Origin: Streptosporangiaceae bacterium NEAU-GS5
GTDB lineage: Bacteria; Actinomycetota; Actinomycetes; Streptosporangiales; Streptosporangiaceae
Direction of reading: 5' to 3'
Assembly: GCA_017592665.1 (NCBI GenBank)
Contig: JAGFNW010000040.1
Location: 1 to 64,000, forward strand
DNA length: 64,000 bases
A program made the translations under genes and the position numbers. The notes below the pieces were generated by a model. It was not told where the DNA came from. It made no database searches and saw only the letters and a program-made list of their open reading frames with translations. This document shows, piece by piece, positions 26,764 through 36,895 of this stretch. Position 1 is the first letter of the stretch, and every line of letters begins with the position of its first letter.

Positions 26764-26834
26764 GGCGTGCAGCGTAGGGGAGCGCTCGACGGGGCCGCGC
26801 GCGGGGGGACGCGCGCGCGGCGTTCGGGTGAGGA

Positions 26835-27371
26835 TCAGTAGTAGCCGTGGATGGTCGGCGAGGTGAAGGTGCGCGTGCTGCCGTTGCGGGGGTCCGTCAG
26901 CGTGATGCGGCCGAAGAGGTCGTCGATGTAGCCGTCGAAGTAGCCGTCGTCCTCGTTGAGGGTGCTCCAGGGCACGTTGATGTCGAACTCGGCCGAGATG
27001 CCGTTGTCTCCCGGCAGGGCCCAGGTGATCGGGACCGACACCAGGCTGTTGTCGAAGACCGGGTCATCGCCGATGATCTTGGCGCGGAGTTCGTCGCCCG
27101 GCGCGTTGAGGATGGCCTCGGCGTCGTTGCGGCTCATGTGGATGTCGATGCCCAGGTGGACGTTGATGGTGTTGTCGTCCTGCCGGTCGAGGCCGAAGCA
27201 GATGACGTGCAGGCTGGAGCTCGAGCACTCGAAGGCGGGATCCGGCTCGGCCATGGCCGGGCTTGCCAGGGTGAGGGTCGCGGCGGCGAGGGCCGAGGTG
27301 ACGGCCAGTTTCCTGGCGGCGCCGGCGAATCGCCCGCGGCGGGTCCGTAAGCGGCGGTCGGACGTGGTCAT
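26835..27371 (-). CDS. Secreted protein of unknown function
   Basis: This 178-aa protein starts at ATG 27371 with AGAGGAAG upstream. A signal peptide with an RR-containing basic start (RRLRTRRGRF) ends near SPAMA, about residue 42. The mature part begins EPDPAFECSSSSLHVICFG (one Cys pair) and continues with a beta-rich region (DNTINVHLGIDIHMSRNDAE, DNSLVSVPITWALPGDNGIS). I recognise no family. The upstream gap 27372-27670 is a divergent promoter region with the lowest GC in the area and no gene. Confidence 0.75.
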   Translation of the reverse strand: MTTSDRRLRTRRGRFAGAARKLAVTSALAAATLTLASPAMAEPDPAFECSSSSLHVICFGLDRQDDNTINVHLGIDIHMSRNDAEAILNAPGDELRAKIIGDDPVFDNSLVSVPITWALPGDNGISAEFDINVPWSTLNEDDGYFDGYIDDLFGRITLTDPRNGSTRTFTSPTIHGYY

Positions 27372-27670
27372 GTGGGTGGCTTCCTCTCGTTTATCCGACA
27401 GGGCGTTCCAGGAGGTGCCGAGTCGTTCCACGCCGTTCCACCGCTCATGCGAGCAGCGGATCAAGCAGGAGAGGGTGGTCCCTGCCCCGGGAAGCAAACG
27501 CGTGAATATAGCTAAAAGTGACGAAATGCGTCAAGCGGAATCAGAAATGATTGCGGCCAGATGGAACGGTCCCGACAAATAGGCAAATAGTCGATAACGC
27601 CATCTTCCATACGATCTGTACGGCCTGCATGCTCCTTCAGTAGACACTGTCGATCTAGGAGCGCACTTCT

Positions 27671-30121
27671 GTGGCAATCCCCCGAGCACGCCGCTTACTC
27701 ATGGCGGCGAGTCTGCCGCTCGTGATGACGGCGACCATGGCGATCCTGTCCAGCCCGGCGTCCGCACTGTCCACCGACGTCGTGATCTCCGCCGTCTACG
27801 GTGGTGGCGGTAACGCGGGCGCGCACATCAAGAACGACTTCATCGAGCTCGCCAACCTCACCGACAACCCCGTTGACGTGTCGACGTGGAGCGTCCAATA
27901 TGCCTCCGCCGCCGGGGCCGTCTTCCAGATCACGAACCTGAACGGCAGCATCCCCGCGCACGGCAGGTTCCTGGTCCAGGAGGCCGCGGGCTCGGGCGGC
28001 GATCTCTCGCTGCCCACCCCCGACGCCACCGGCTCGATCCCGATGTCGGGGACCTCCGGTGTGGTGGCCCTCGTCACGAACCAGGTCCCGCTCGTGGGAT
28101 GCGGTATCTCCTGCTCGACCGCGCCGAACGTCAAGGACCTGATCGGGTACGGGGCGACGGCCAACGTGGAAACGCTCGCCGCCCCCGGCCTGAGCAACAC
28201 CACGGCCGACGCCCGCAGCGGCGCGATGGTCGACACCGACAACAACTCCGTGGACTTCACCGCCGGTGTCCCGAAGGCGACGAACAGGGCGGGCGTCACG
28301 GTCACCGCGACCGACACGCCGGGCGGACCTACCGACCCGACGCCCGGCACCGTCCGCATTCACGACATCCAGGGCGCCGGCCGCCTGTCCCCGATCGTGG
28401 GGCAGAGCGTCACCAACGTGCTGGGCATCGTGACGGCCACCCGTACGACCGGCAGCTCGCGCGGCTTCTGGATGCAGGATCCGACGGCCGACGCCGACCC
28501 GCTGACCAGCGAGGGCATCTTCGTCTTCATGGGTTCGACCTCGCCGACGGCCGTCTCGGGAGACTCCGTGCTGGTGACCGGCCGGATCTCGGAGTTCCGT
28601 CCCGCAACCGGGTCGCAGTCGCTGACCGAGATCGGCGGCACGCCCACCACGATCAAGCTCACCAGCGGAAACGCGCTTCCCGCGGCCATCCCGGTGGCTC
28701 TCCCCGACGCGTTCACCAAGAGCGGCGCCCTCGAGGCCCAGCCGCTGGAGCCGGACTCGTACGTCCTCGACTGGCTCGAGGTGCACGAGGGCATGCGGCT
28801 CACGATCGCCCAGGACACCCGCCTGGTCAGCCCGGTGAACACCGACTTCGGTGAGCTCTGGGTGACGTTCAAGCCGAACCAGAACCCGACGCCGCGCGGC
28901 GGCACCATCTACAAGAGCTACGACGAGCCGAACAGCGGCCGCTTCTTCATCCAGTCGCTGAACGGCGCGCCCGCCGCCAACGTCGGTTCGACGCTCGCCG
29001 CCGGCACCACCGGCGTCATGGACTACCAGTCCTTCGGCGGATACACGCTGCAGGCGACCCAGCTCGGCGCGATCACCGAGGGCGGGCTCAAGCGCCAGAA
29101 GGTGCTGCCGCCGAAGAAGCAGGGTGACCTGTCGGTCGCCACGTACAACGTGGAGAACCTGGCCTTCACCAACCCGGACGACAAGTTCGCGCGCCTGGCC
29201 CAGGGCATCGTGACCAACCTCGGATCGCCGGACATCGTCGCCCTGGAGGAGATCCAGGACAACAACGGCGCCGTCGACAACGGCGTGGTCGCCTCCGACC
29301 AGACCGTCGCCAAGTTCGTCGCCGCCATCCAGACGGCGGGCGGCCCCGCGTACGCGTCCCGGTCGATCGACCCGAACAACGACACCGACGGCGGCGAGCC
29401 GGGCGGCAACATCCGCCAGGTGTTCCTGTTCAACCCGGCGCGAGTGACCTTCGTCGACCGTCCCGGCGGCGACGCGAACACCGCGGTCACCGTCGTGCGC
29501 GCCCGCCCGACCAGCAACCAGGTGTCGCTGTCGGTGTCGCCCGGCCGGATCGACCCGACCAGTTCGGCGTGGACCACCAGCCGCAAGCCGCTCGTCGGCG
29601 AGTTCCTGTTCGACGGCAACAAGCAGCTGTTCGTCGTCGCCAACCACTTCAACTCCAAGGGCGGCGACGCCCCGCTGTCGGCGGCCGTCCAGCCGCCGAA
29701 CCGCACCTCCGAGGTGCAGCGGCTGCAGCAGGCGCAGGAGGTCCGTGACTTCGTGCAGGACCTGAACGACAAGAGCGCCGGCCGCGCCCGCGTCGTCGTC
29801 CTCGGCGACCTGAACGACTACCAGTTCAGTCCCGCCGTCCAGACGCTGACCAACAACGGCACGCTGCTCAAGGCCCTGATCGAGACGCTGCCCGTCGACG
29901 AGCGCTACAGCTACGTCTTCGACGGCAACTCGCAGGTCCTCGACCACATCCTGATCAGCAATGCCATCAAGGGTTACACGTACGGCGTGGTGCACATCAA
30001 CGCCGAATTCTCCGATCAGGCGAGCGACCACGACCCGCAGATCATGCGCATCCTCACCGGCTGCGACGTCGATCCGCTGCCCACCCGCTGCCTGCCCACC
30101 AATCCCGTAGTCGACATGTGA
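27671..30121 (+). CDS. Secreted lamin-tail/endonuclease-exonuclease-phosphatase protein (ExeM-like nuclease)
   Basis: This 816-aa exported protein has a signal peptide (SSPASA, about residue 33). Its N-terminal lamin-tail domain is VVISAVYGGGGN..NDFIELAN. An OB-fold-like segment follows from about 225 (GAGRLSPIVGQSVTNVLGIVTA, GFWMQDP). The C-terminal EEP nuclease domain, about 485-805, has LSVATYNVENLAF, DIVALEEIQDNNG, VVANHFNSKGGD, VLGDLNDYQFS, LDHILIS and SDHDPQI. These are the family's metal and catalytic His/Asp/Asn residues. It is likely an extracellular nuclease that degrades DNA. The start is GTG with AGGAG about 12 nt upstream. Confidence 0.9.
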   Translation: MAIPRARRLLMAASLPLVMTATMAILSSPASALSTDVVISAVYGGGGNAGAHIKNDFIELANLTDNPVDVSTWSVQYASAAGAVFQITNLNGSIPAHGRFLVQEAAGSGGDLSLPTPDATGSIPMSGTSGVVALVTNQVPLVGCGISCSTAPNVKDLIGYGATANVETLAAPGLSNTTADARSGAMVDTDNNSVDFTAGVPKATNRAGVTVTATDTPGGPTDPTPGTVRIHDIQGAGRLSPIVGQSVTNVLGIVTATRTTGSSRGFWMQDPTADADPLTSEGIFVFMGSTSPTAVSGDSVLVTGRISEFRPATGSQSLTEIGGTPTTIKLTSGNALPAAIPVALPDAFTKSGALEAQPLEPDSYVLDWLEVHEGMRLTIAQDTRLVSPVNTDFGELWVTFKPNQNPTPRGGTIYKSYDEPNSGRFFIQSLNGAPAANVGSTLAAGTTGVMDYQSFGGYTLQATQLGAITEGGLKRQKVLPPKKQGDLSVATYNVENLAFTNPDDKFARLAQGIVTNLGSPDIVALEEIQDNNGAVDNGVVASDQTVAKFVAAIQTAGGPAYASRSIDPNNDTDGGEPGGNIRQVFLFNPARVTFVDRPGGDANTAVTVVRARPTSNQVSLSVSPGRIDPTSSAWTTSRKPLVGEFLFDGNKQLFVVANHFNSKGGDAPLSAAVQPPNRTSEVQRLQQAQEVRDFVQDLNDKSAGRARVVVLGDLNDYQFSPAVQTLTNNGTLLKALIETLPVDERYSYVFDGNSQVLDHILISNAIKGYTYGVVHINAEFSDQASDHDPQIMRILTGCDVDPLPTRCLPTNPVVDM

Positions 30122-30132
30122 CACCCGCTATG

Positions 30133-30170
30133 AAGGCGCCCGCCCCGCGCAACACCGGGGCGGGCGCCTT
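30133..30170. terminator. Bidirectional terminator
   Basis: AAGGCGCCCGCCCCG and CGGGGCGGGCGCCTT form a perfect 15-bp stem around an 8-nt loop between convergent stop codons at 30121 and 30179. It reads A-start/T-end and works in both directions. Confidence 0.92.
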
Positions 30171-30178
30171 CGCGTTCG

Positions 30179-32920
30179 TCATGAATTGAGATCGTCGCCC
30201 AGCACGGATCCGAGTTCGGTGCGGGAGGCGATTCCGCGTTTGGTGAAGACCTTGTGCAGGTGATATTCGACCGTGCGCGGGCTCATGAACAGGCGGCTGC
30301 CGATCTCGGGGTTGGTCAGGCCCTCACCGGCGAGCCGGGCGATCTGCAGCTCCCGCGCGGTCAGGTCGCCGCCTGCCTCGACGGTCCGCCTGCGGGCGCT
30401 TTCCCCGGTCGCGCCGAGTTCGCGTGCCGCGCGTTCGGCGAACGCCTCCATGCCCGTCTCCGCGAACATTTCGTGCGCCTGGCGCAGTTGTTCGCGGGCC
30501 TCCAACCGGCGGCGTTCGCGGCGCAGCCATTCGCCGTAGAGCAGGTGCGCGCGAGCGGTTTCGGCGCGCAATGGCGTGCGGCTCAGCCGATCGATCGCCT
30601 CTCGATGAAAACGCTCGCTCTCTTCGACGAGGGCGCGGCAGCGGGCTTCGATGCCGCGCGCCCAATCGCTCTGGGCCGCCTGGGTCGTGTCCGTGAGCCG
30701 GCGCAGCGCGCGTGCCGCGAGTTCCGGGGCGCCGCTGCGTACGGCGGCCTCGACGAGTTCGACGGCCGCCCACTGGGCCGACGCGCCCGGCATGAGCGGA
30801 TCGCTGAAGGCTGCCTCGGCGGCGGCGCGGGCGTCCTCATAGCGCCCCAGGGCGTTGTAGAGCACGGCGCTCGCCCACTGGCTGACGGTCAGGCCGCTGC
30901 CCTCACCTCGCGCGACGGCCTCCTTCGAGGCCGCGCCACGCAGCCGTTCGAACTCGGCGGCGCGCCCCCGCCAGGCGGCGACCGCGAGCGCGCCGTAGTT
31001 CGTTGTGCGCATTCTGGTCGCCGAGGTGATCGCGTCCACTTCGTCGCTCAGCGCGCTCGCCTCCGCCACGTCCCCTTCGAAGAGGTACGCGAGGATGCGC
31101 GCCATGAGGGCCACGGGCAGCACGGCGAGGGCGCCGGCCTGGCGGGCGACGTCGACGTGGCGATCGGCCAGTGTGCGCCAGGCCTCGTCGTCCCAGCGTG
31201 CCATGGCGATGACGACGGCCAGCCACAGCCAGCGGCGCTCCTCCTCGACCGTGGCGTCGCCGTACGTGAAGGCGCGCAGCGCCCGCCGCAGCATGGGCCC
31301 GGCCGGGCGGACGCCGTCGGTGAACAGGCGGCCCAAGGCGTCCAGGAGCAGGTCGCAGGCGCGAGGGCGGCCCAGGGGAGGTGGGGCGGCGCGGGCCGCG
31401 GCGGCGGCTTCCGGCAGGCCGCCGCCCTCGGCGAGCCGGCCGGCGAACATGGCGGCGGCCAGGGCCTGCAAGTACGTCTCGCGGGCCAGCGGCGCATCGA
31501 ACGGCTCGAGCCGCCGTGCCGCGTCGAGCAGCAACGGCGGAGCGAGGTTGCCGTGCTGCGCGGTGAACGCGATCTCGGCCCGCAGCAGGGCCGCCCGGGC
31601 TCGCTGCCGCTCGTCGAGAGGTCCGGCGAGGGCCGCCGCCAGCAGCTCCTGCGCCGCTTCGGCGGCGCCGGCCTCCTGCTCGGCCTGGGCGGCGGCCAGG
31701 GCGCGCTCGGCGCGCCGCGCGGGGGAGGGGGTGAGCACGACGGCACGCTGCAGGAAGGCCGCGGCGGCCGCCAGGCCACCCCGCGCCTCGGCCCGCTCGG
31801 CCGAGCGCTCCAGCTCCGCGGCGACGTCCTCGTCGGGCTCGGCCGTGGCGTACGCGCGATGCCAGGCACGCCGCTCCGGATAGGCCTCGGCGTCGGTCGC
31901 ATCGGCCAGCGCCGCGTGCGCGCGCATGCGCTCCTGCGGCGACGCGGCCCTGTAGACGGCCGAACGCACAAGAGGGTGCCGGAAACGAATGCGCGTGCCG
32001 AATTGGATCAGATCGGGGGCCGCGGCGCCCGCCGTGATGCCGAGCGCCGCGGCGGCCCGCCAGACCAGCACGGGATCGCCGAGCCGATCCGCCGCCGCCA
32101 GCAACAGCAGCCGCCGGGCGTCCGAAGACAAGAGTGCGAGGTGACGCAGGAAGCTTTCCTCGATTAGCCGCGGAAGCGCTTCCGCGACCGGGATTCCGAA
32201 CCCGCCCGCGAGTTCGGCCGGAGTCAGCCCGCGCGGCAGTTCGAGCAGGGCCAGCGGGTTGCCGCGGGCCTCGGCGACGATCTGATCCAGCACCGGCTCG
32301 TCCAGCGGACCCTGGACCACGGTCAGAAGCAGGGCCCGGGCGTCGGCGTCGGCCAGCCCGCGCACCTGCATTTCGGGCAGGCCCCAATCACCAGGCTCAC
32401 GCGAGGCGAACACGCAGGCCACCGACTCGGCCACAAGCCGCCGCGCGACGAAGGACAGCACCTGGGCCGAGGCGTCGTCGAGCCACTGCACGTCGTCGAC
32501 CACGCACACGAGCGGCCGATCCTCGGCCGTGACGGCGAAGAGGCCGAGCACCGCGAGGCCCAGCCGGAAGCGGTCCGGCGGCGGCCCGCCACGCAGCGCG
32601 AACGCCGTGCCGAGCGCGTCGCGCTGCGGTTCCGGCAGGCTGCCGAGACGGTCGAGCATGGGCGCGCACACCTGGTGCAGCGCCGCGAAGGGCAGCTCCA
32701 TCTCCGACTGGACGCCCGCCATGGACACCACGTGACAGTCGGAGGCCTGCCGGACCAGGTAGTCCAGCAATTCCGACTTGCCTATCCCCGGCTCGCCATA
32801 GATCGTCAGCACCCGGCTCTCGCCTGCGCGCACCACCTCCAGCAGCTGATCGAGGGCGTCGCATTCGGCCCGTCGCCCGAGCGGCCGCGACCCTGATGGA
32901 CGCCGCGGGCTCGTCGGCAT
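30179..32920 (-). CDS. Large ATP-binding LuxR-family regulator (LAL type)
   Basis: This 913-aa regulator has an N-terminal AAA/STAND ATPase with P-loop GEPGIGKS (residues 42-49) and Walker B LVCVVDDVQWLDD. A long helical, TPR-like, Ala/Arg-rich middle follows. The C-terminal LuxR helix-turn-helix is LTARELQIARLAGEGLTNPEIGSRLFMSPRTVEYHLHKVF. Such proteins sense a ligand through the ATPase and activate nearby genes. It is followed on the same strand by an esterase, RidA and a secreted protein, which may or may not be its targets. There is no terminator between them that I can see. Confidence 0.92.
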   Translation of the reverse strand: MPTSPRRPSGSRPLGRRAECDALDQLLEVVRAGESRVLTIYGEPGIGKSELLDYLVRQASDCHVVSMAGVQSEMELPFAALHQVCAPMLDRLGSLPEPQRDALGTAFALRGGPPPDRFRLGLAVLGLFAVTAEDRPLVCVVDDVQWLDDASAQVLSFVARRLVAESVACVFASREPGDWGLPEMQVRGLADADARALLLTVVQGPLDEPVLDQIVAEARGNPLALLELPRGLTPAELAGGFGIPVAEALPRLIEESFLRHLALLSSDARRLLLLAAADRLGDPVLVWRAAAALGITAGAAAPDLIQFGTRIRFRHPLVRSAVYRAASPQERMRAHAALADATDAEAYPERRAWHRAYATAEPDEDVAAELERSAERAEARGGLAAAAAFLQRAVVLTPSPARRAERALAAAQAEQEAGAAEAAQELLAAALAGPLDERQRARAALLRAEIAFTAQHGNLAPPLLLDAARRLEPFDAPLARETYLQALAAAMFAGRLAEGGGLPEAAAAARAAPPPLGRPRACDLLLDALGRLFTDGVRPAGPMLRRALRAFTYGDATVEEERRWLWLAVVIAMARWDDEAWRTLADRHVDVARQAGALAVLPVALMARILAYLFEGDVAEASALSDEVDAITSATRMRTTNYGALAVAAWRGRAAEFERLRGAASKEAVARGEGSGLTVSQWASAVLYNALGRYEDARAAAEAAFSDPLMPGASAQWAAVELVEAAVRSGAPELAARALRRLTDTTQAAQSDWARGIEARCRALVEESERFHREAIDRLSRTPLRAETARAHLLYGEWLRRERRRLEAREQLRQAHEMFAETGMEAFAERAARELGATGESARRRTVEAGGDLTARELQIARLAGEGLTNPEIGSRLFMSPRTVEYHLHKVFTKRGIASRTELGSVLGDDLNS

Positions 32921-32969
32921 GCCACCCCCGTCTCCGCGCCGCCCCTCCGTCGCTCCAGGTCTCCTTTCG

Positions 32970-33965
32970 TCACTCTACGTGACCTATTCCCTTGTGTGTG
33001 CCGAGTGCTCCGCGGAGCACGTGAATGGCCTGCGCAATCGCCCCTCTCGTGGCCTGGGTCTCGCTCAGCGGGTTGAGCATCATGAAGTCGTGGATGATGC
33101 CGTTGTAACGGACCGTGGTCACCGGCACACCCGCGGCGCGGAGCTTCGAGGCGTACGCCTCGCCCTCGTCGCGGAGGACGTCGGCCTCGTCCACGATCAC
33201 GAGGGCCGGCGGCAGGCCGCGCAGCTGCTCCAGGGTCGCCTGCAGGGGCGAGGCCGTTATGGCCGTACGGCGTGCGGGGTCGGGCAGGTAGGCGTCCCAG
33301 AACCATTCCATGGCCTTGGCGGACAGGTAGAAGCCGCTGGCGAACTGGCGGTAGGAGCCGGTGCTCATGCTGGCGTCGGTGACCGGATAGAACATGCACT
33401 GCTGGATGAACCGGACGTCGCCCCGCTCCTTGGCCAGCAGGGCCAGCGCCGCCGTCATGTTTCCGCCGACCGAGTCGCCCGCGACCGCGAGATGGGTGGA
33501 GTCGAGCCCGAACTCCGCTCCGTGGCGGTTGATCCACTGGGCCGTGGCGTATCCCTGCTCGATCGCGACGGGATACTGCGCCTCGGGTGAGCGGTTGTAC
33601 TCGACGAACGCGAACGCCGCGCGCGACCCCACCGCGAGCTCGCGGATGAGCCGGTCGTGGGTGTCGGCGTTGCCGAGGATCCAGCCGCCGCCGTGCATGT
33701 ACAGCACGGTCGGCAGCGGATGCGCGGCGTGCTGTGGACGGACGATCCGGACCTTCACGTCGCCGACGGCGGCCACGACCGTGACCCACTCCGATTCGAC
33801 CGGGAGCTTCTCGATCGGCGCGGCCTGGATGTCGTCGAGCACCTTCCGGGCCTTCTCCACGCCGATTTCGTAGAGGAGAGGCGGCTTGCTCGTGGCGTCG
33901 GCTAGCTGCTGAGCCGCGGGCTCAAGGACGATTCCGCTGAAGGACTGACCTGACGCGGTTGTCAT
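32970..33965 (-). CDS. Alpha/beta hydrolase (HSL-type esterase)
   Basis: This 331-aa hormone-sensitive-lipase-like esterase has the oxyanion motif YMHGGGWILG, nucleophile GDSVGGN, an Asp in IVDEADVLRDEG and a catalytic His in NGIIHDFM. It is cytoplasmic. ATG 33965 is chosen for the AAGGGG upstream; the frame is open to 34004. It probably hydrolyses short acyl esters; the exact substrate is unknown. It is transcribed upstream of the LuxR-type regulator gene (48 bp gap). Confidence 0.9.
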   Translation of the reverse strand: MTTASGQSFSGIVLEPAAQQLADATSKPPLLYEIGVEKARKVLDDIQAAPIEKLPVESEWVTVVAAVGDVKVRIVRPQHAAHPLPTVLYMHGGGWILGNADTHDRLIRELAVGSRAAFAFVEYNRSPEAQYPVAIEQGYATAQWINRHGAEFGLDSTHLAVAGDSVGGNMTAALALLAKERGDVRFIQQCMFYPVTDASMSTGSYRQFASGFYLSAKAMEWFWDAYLPDPARRTAITASPLQATLEQLRGLPPALVIVDEADVLRDEGEAYASKLRAAGVPVTTVRYNGIIHDFMMLNPLSETQATRGAIAQAIHVLRGALGTHKGIGHVE

Positions 33966-34081
33966 GACACAACCCCTTCGTTTCTGCGAGCGCCTGTATG
34001 TCACGCACCCGTCGTCGTCAGGTTGGGTACGGCGTCACGCCGCTCGCATCCGTCGGTCCCTAGCGAAAGCCCCCGAACAGA

Positions 34082-34462
34082 TCAGTCGGTGACCGCCACC
34101 ATGGCGATCGAGACGAGAATCCCCGGCCGGTCGACGCCGAGCCTGCTCACGCACCGTGGCGGCCGCACATCCGGGAAGAACTCGTCGAAGACCTCGATGA
34201 CGGCGTCGGCGTCCTCGGGCCGCAGCAGCAGGGTGTGGACCATGACGGCGTCGCTCAACTCGGCGCCGCCGGCCCGCAGGATCGCCTCGCAGTTCCGCAA
34301 CGACCGGCGGGTCTGCTCCTTGATCGTGGGGCCGGCCGGCTCGCCGGTCGTGACATCCACTCCGACCGTGCCGGCGACGTAGATCGTCTTGTCCACCTTC
34401 ACGGCCTGGCTGTAGCTCGGAAATTGCGGCGCATCGGGCGTGGATATGACGTGTCTGGCCAT
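34082..34462 (-). CDS. RidA/YjgF family protein
   Basis: This 126-aa protein has the family core YSQAVKVDKTIYVAGTVGVD, EQTRRSLRNCEAILRAGGAEL and a C-terminal PPRCVSRLGVDRP...VSIAMVAV. Canonical RidA hydrolyses reactive enamine/imine intermediates using an Arg near residue 105. The Arg in CVSRLGV occupies that area, but the flanking pattern departs from the usual ARxAVxxxxLP, so it may be a Rid subfamily without that activity. ATG has GAGGAG upstream. Confidence 0.85.
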   Translation of the reverse strand: MARHVISTPDAPQFPSYSQAVKVDKTIYVAGTVGVDVTTGEPAGPTIKEQTRRSLRNCEAILRAGGAELSDAVMVHTLLLRPEDADAVIEVFDEFFPDVRPPRCVSRLGVDRPGILVSIAMVAVTD

Positions 34463-34568
34463 CGAAAGGCTCCTCTATTTCGGGGCATGATCCCGATTTC
34501 GATTCTGCGAGACGGCCCTGGGTGGCGAGTGAGCAGAATTTACCCAATCGCCCTTCGTGGTCGGTCGC

Positions 34569-35090
34569 TCACACGCTGATCTCCTGGATCTTGACAATCT
34601 GGCCGTGGTAAACGGTGATCATGGCGGCCACGTGGCCGGTCTTCAGATGGGCCACCAGCGCCTTGTGGGAGCAGGCCTTCGTGCCCAGCCCTCGCCGGTC
34701 GATGGTCGCCTTCGCGCCGCCCGGGTGGCAGTTGGACACGCTGTAGAGGACGGCCTTGGCCGAGACCCGCGACGCGTACGCCGTGACGTCGCCCTCCGGC
34801 GGGCCGGCGAAGAACCCGTCCTGGCCGGGCTTGCCGGGCACCCACTTGACCGGCTGATATTCGGCGACGCCGCCGTGGTAGAAGACCACCCAGCCGCGCA
34901 GGATTCCGTTGTGCCGGGGGCTGATGTGCTTGGTGAAGTCGTGCTTGGGGTCGGCCTGGAAGGTCGTCCCGTACACCTTGGGAAGCTTGTAGTGCGGGAT
35001 GGCGGTCGCGCCGGCCGGGGTGGCGAACAGGGCGAGCGCGGCGGCGGTCGTGGCGGTGATCCCGAGCATGGCGCGAATGTGGCTGATCAT
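34569..35090 (-). CDS. Small secreted protein of unknown function
   Basis: This 173-aa protein starts at ATG 35090 with AGGAG about 10 nt upstream. The signal peptide ends near TPAGA (about residue 28). The mature domain has HGGVAEYQPVKWVPG, FFAGPPEGDVTAYA and a Cys pair in SNCHPGG and GTKACSH. I recognise no family. It is divergent from the ABC-F gene (194 bp between). Confidence 0.75.
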   Translation of the reverse strand: MISHIRAMLGITATTAAALALFATPAGATAIPHYKLPKVYGTTFQADPKHDFTKHISPRHNGILRGWVVFYHGGVAEYQPVKWVPGKPGQDGFFAGPPEGDVTAYASRVSAKAVLYSVSNCHPGGAKATIDRRGLGTKACSHKALVAHLKTGHVAAMITVYHGQIVKIQEISV

Positions 35091-35284
35091 GGCTATGTCT
35101 CCTGAAGAATGCGTGGTCGAAGTGCTGAGTCGGACGCTATTCGCTAAGGCGTCTCCGGCACTTCGGACGCGGGCCCTATTCATGGATCCGCGGGGCCTTA
35201 GATTGGGGCGCGGCTACCTCAGGAGAAATTGAGATGACCAGGGGCGTGGCCGCCCCGTAGCCTCCGGACGGGAGGTTTGGTGTC

Positions 35285-36895
35285 ATGGGTCACGTAGAGG
35301 TCGCTCACCTGACGTACGTGCTGCCTGACGGACGGCCGCTGCTCGACGACGTGTCGTTCCGGATCGGCGAAGGCGTCAAGGCGGCTCTGGTCGGGCCCAA
35401 CGGAGCGGGCAAGACGACGTTGATGCGCCTGGTCGCGGGCGATGTGCAGGCGGTCGAGGGCTCGGTCGCGCATTCGGGCGGCCTGGGCGTGATGCGCCAG
35501 TTCATCGGCAGCCTGCGCGACAGCAGCACGGTCCACGACCTGCTGCTCGGCGTGGCGCCGGCGCGCGTGCGCGAGGCGGCCGAGCGGCTCGCCGCCGCCG
35601 AGCTGCTCATGATGGAGCGCGACGACCAGAAGACCCAGATGAGGTACGCGCAGGCGATCACCGACTATTCGGACGCCGGGGGCTACGACATCGAGGTCCT
35701 GTGGGACACCTGCACCATGGCCGGTCTCGGCGTCCCTTACGAGCGCTGCAAGTATCGCGAGGTCAACACCCTTTCCGGCGGCGAGCAGAAGCGGCTCGTG
35801 CTGGAGGCCCTGCTGCGCGGTCCCGATCAGACGCTGCTGCTCGACGAGCCCGACAACTACCTCGACGTGCCCGGCAAGCTCTGGCTGGAGCAGGCGATCA
35901 GGGAGACGCCGAAGACCGTGCTGCTCGTCTCGCACGACCGGCAGCTCCTGGCCGACACGGCCGACCGCATCGTCACCGTCGAATCCGGAAATGTCTGGAT
36001 CCATGGTGGCGGCTTCTCGACGTACGCCCAGGCCAGGAAGGACCGCAACGAGCGCCTCGATGAGCTGCGCCGCCGCTGGGACGAGGAGCACGCCAAGCTC
36101 AAACGCCTGGTGCTCATGCTCAAGCAGAAGGCGACCTACAACTCCGGCATGGCCCCGGCCTACCACGCGGCCCAGACGCGGCTGCGCAAGTTCCTCGAGG
36201 CTGGCCCGCCCGAGCTCGCGCCGAAGGATCAGCTGATCAACATGCGGCTGCGCGGCGGGCGCACCGGCAAGCGCGCCGTGATCTGCGAGACTCTCGAGCT
36301 CACGGGCCTCATGCGGCCGTTCGATCTGGAGATCTGGTACGGCGAGCGGGTGGCCGTCCTCGGCTCCAACGGCTCGGGCAAGTCGCACTTCCTCCGGCTC
36401 GTGGGCGGCGAGGAGGTCGCGCACACGGGCGGGTGCCGGCTCGGCGCGCGCGTGATCCCCGGTCACTTCGCGCAGACGCACACGCGTCCCGACCTGATCG
36501 GCCGCACGCCCTGCGAGATCGTCATGTCCGAGCACGCCAAGCTGAAGAACGAGGCGATGAAGGCGCTGGCCCGCTACGAGCTGGCCGGGCTGATCGCCGA
36601 CCAGCGGTTCGAGACGCTGTCGGGCGGCCAGCAGGCGCGGCTGCAGATCCTGCTGCTCGAACTGTCGGGCGCGACCCTGCTGCTGCTCGACGAGCCGACC
36701 GACAACCTCGACCTGGCCAGCGCCGAGGCCCTGCAGGAGGGCTTGGACGCCTTCGACGGCACGGTCGTCGCGGTGACCCACGACCGCTGGTTCGCCGCCG
36801 ACTTCGACCGCTATCTGGTCTTCGGCGCCGACGGCCGGGTCTACGAGTCGCCGGAGCCTGTGTGGGACGAGGGCCGGGTAGTGCGCAAGCGCTAG
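35285..36895 (+). CDS. ABC-F family ATPase
   Basis: This 536-aa soluble protein has two tandem ABC ATPase domains and no membrane helix. Motifs of the first: Walker A GPNGAGKTT, signature LSGGEQKRL, LLDEPDNYLD. Those of the second: GSNGSGKSH, LSGGQQARLQ, LLDEPTDNLDL. A charged linker (RRRWDEEHAKLKRLVLMLKQ) joins them, as in ABC-F translation factors and antibiotic-resistance (ARE) ATPases. It acts on ribosomes, probably releasing stalls or protecting against antibiotics; which subfamily is unclear. The start has GGGAGG upstream. The region after it is A-rich with repeated CAGAAAxCCGC units. Confidence 0.9.
   Translation: MGHVEVAHLTYVLPDGRPLLDDVSFRIGEGVKAALVGPNGAGKTTLMRLVAGDVQAVEGSVAHSGGLGVMRQFIGSLRDSSTVHDLLLGVAPARVREAAERLAAAELLMMERDDQKTQMRYAQAITDYSDAGGYDIEVLWDTCTMAGLGVPYERCKYREVNTLSGGEQKRLVLEALLRGPDQTLLLDEPDNYLDVPGKLWLEQAIRETPKTVLLVSHDRQLLADTADRIVTVESGNVWIHGGGFSTYAQARKDRNERLDELRRRWDEEHAKLKRLVLMLKQKATYNSGMAPAYHAAQTRLRKFLEAGPPELAPKDQLINMRLRGGRTGKRAVICETLELTGLMRPFDLEIWYGERVAVLGSNGSGKSHFLRLVGGEEVAHTGGCRLGARVIPGHFAQTHTRPDLIGRTPCEIVMSEHAKLKNEAMKALARYELAGLIADQRFETLSGGQQARLQILLLELSGATLLLLDEPTDNLDLASAEALQEGLDAFDGTVVAVTHDRWFAADFDRYLVFGADGRVYESPEPVWDEGRVVRKR

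Noticed and set aside
34082-34462. Thought to be part of a defence or toxin-antitoxin unit with the neighbouring small secreted gene
   Set aside because: The RidA pattern is clear and the neighbouring gene has a signal peptide; no toxin-antitoxin layout.
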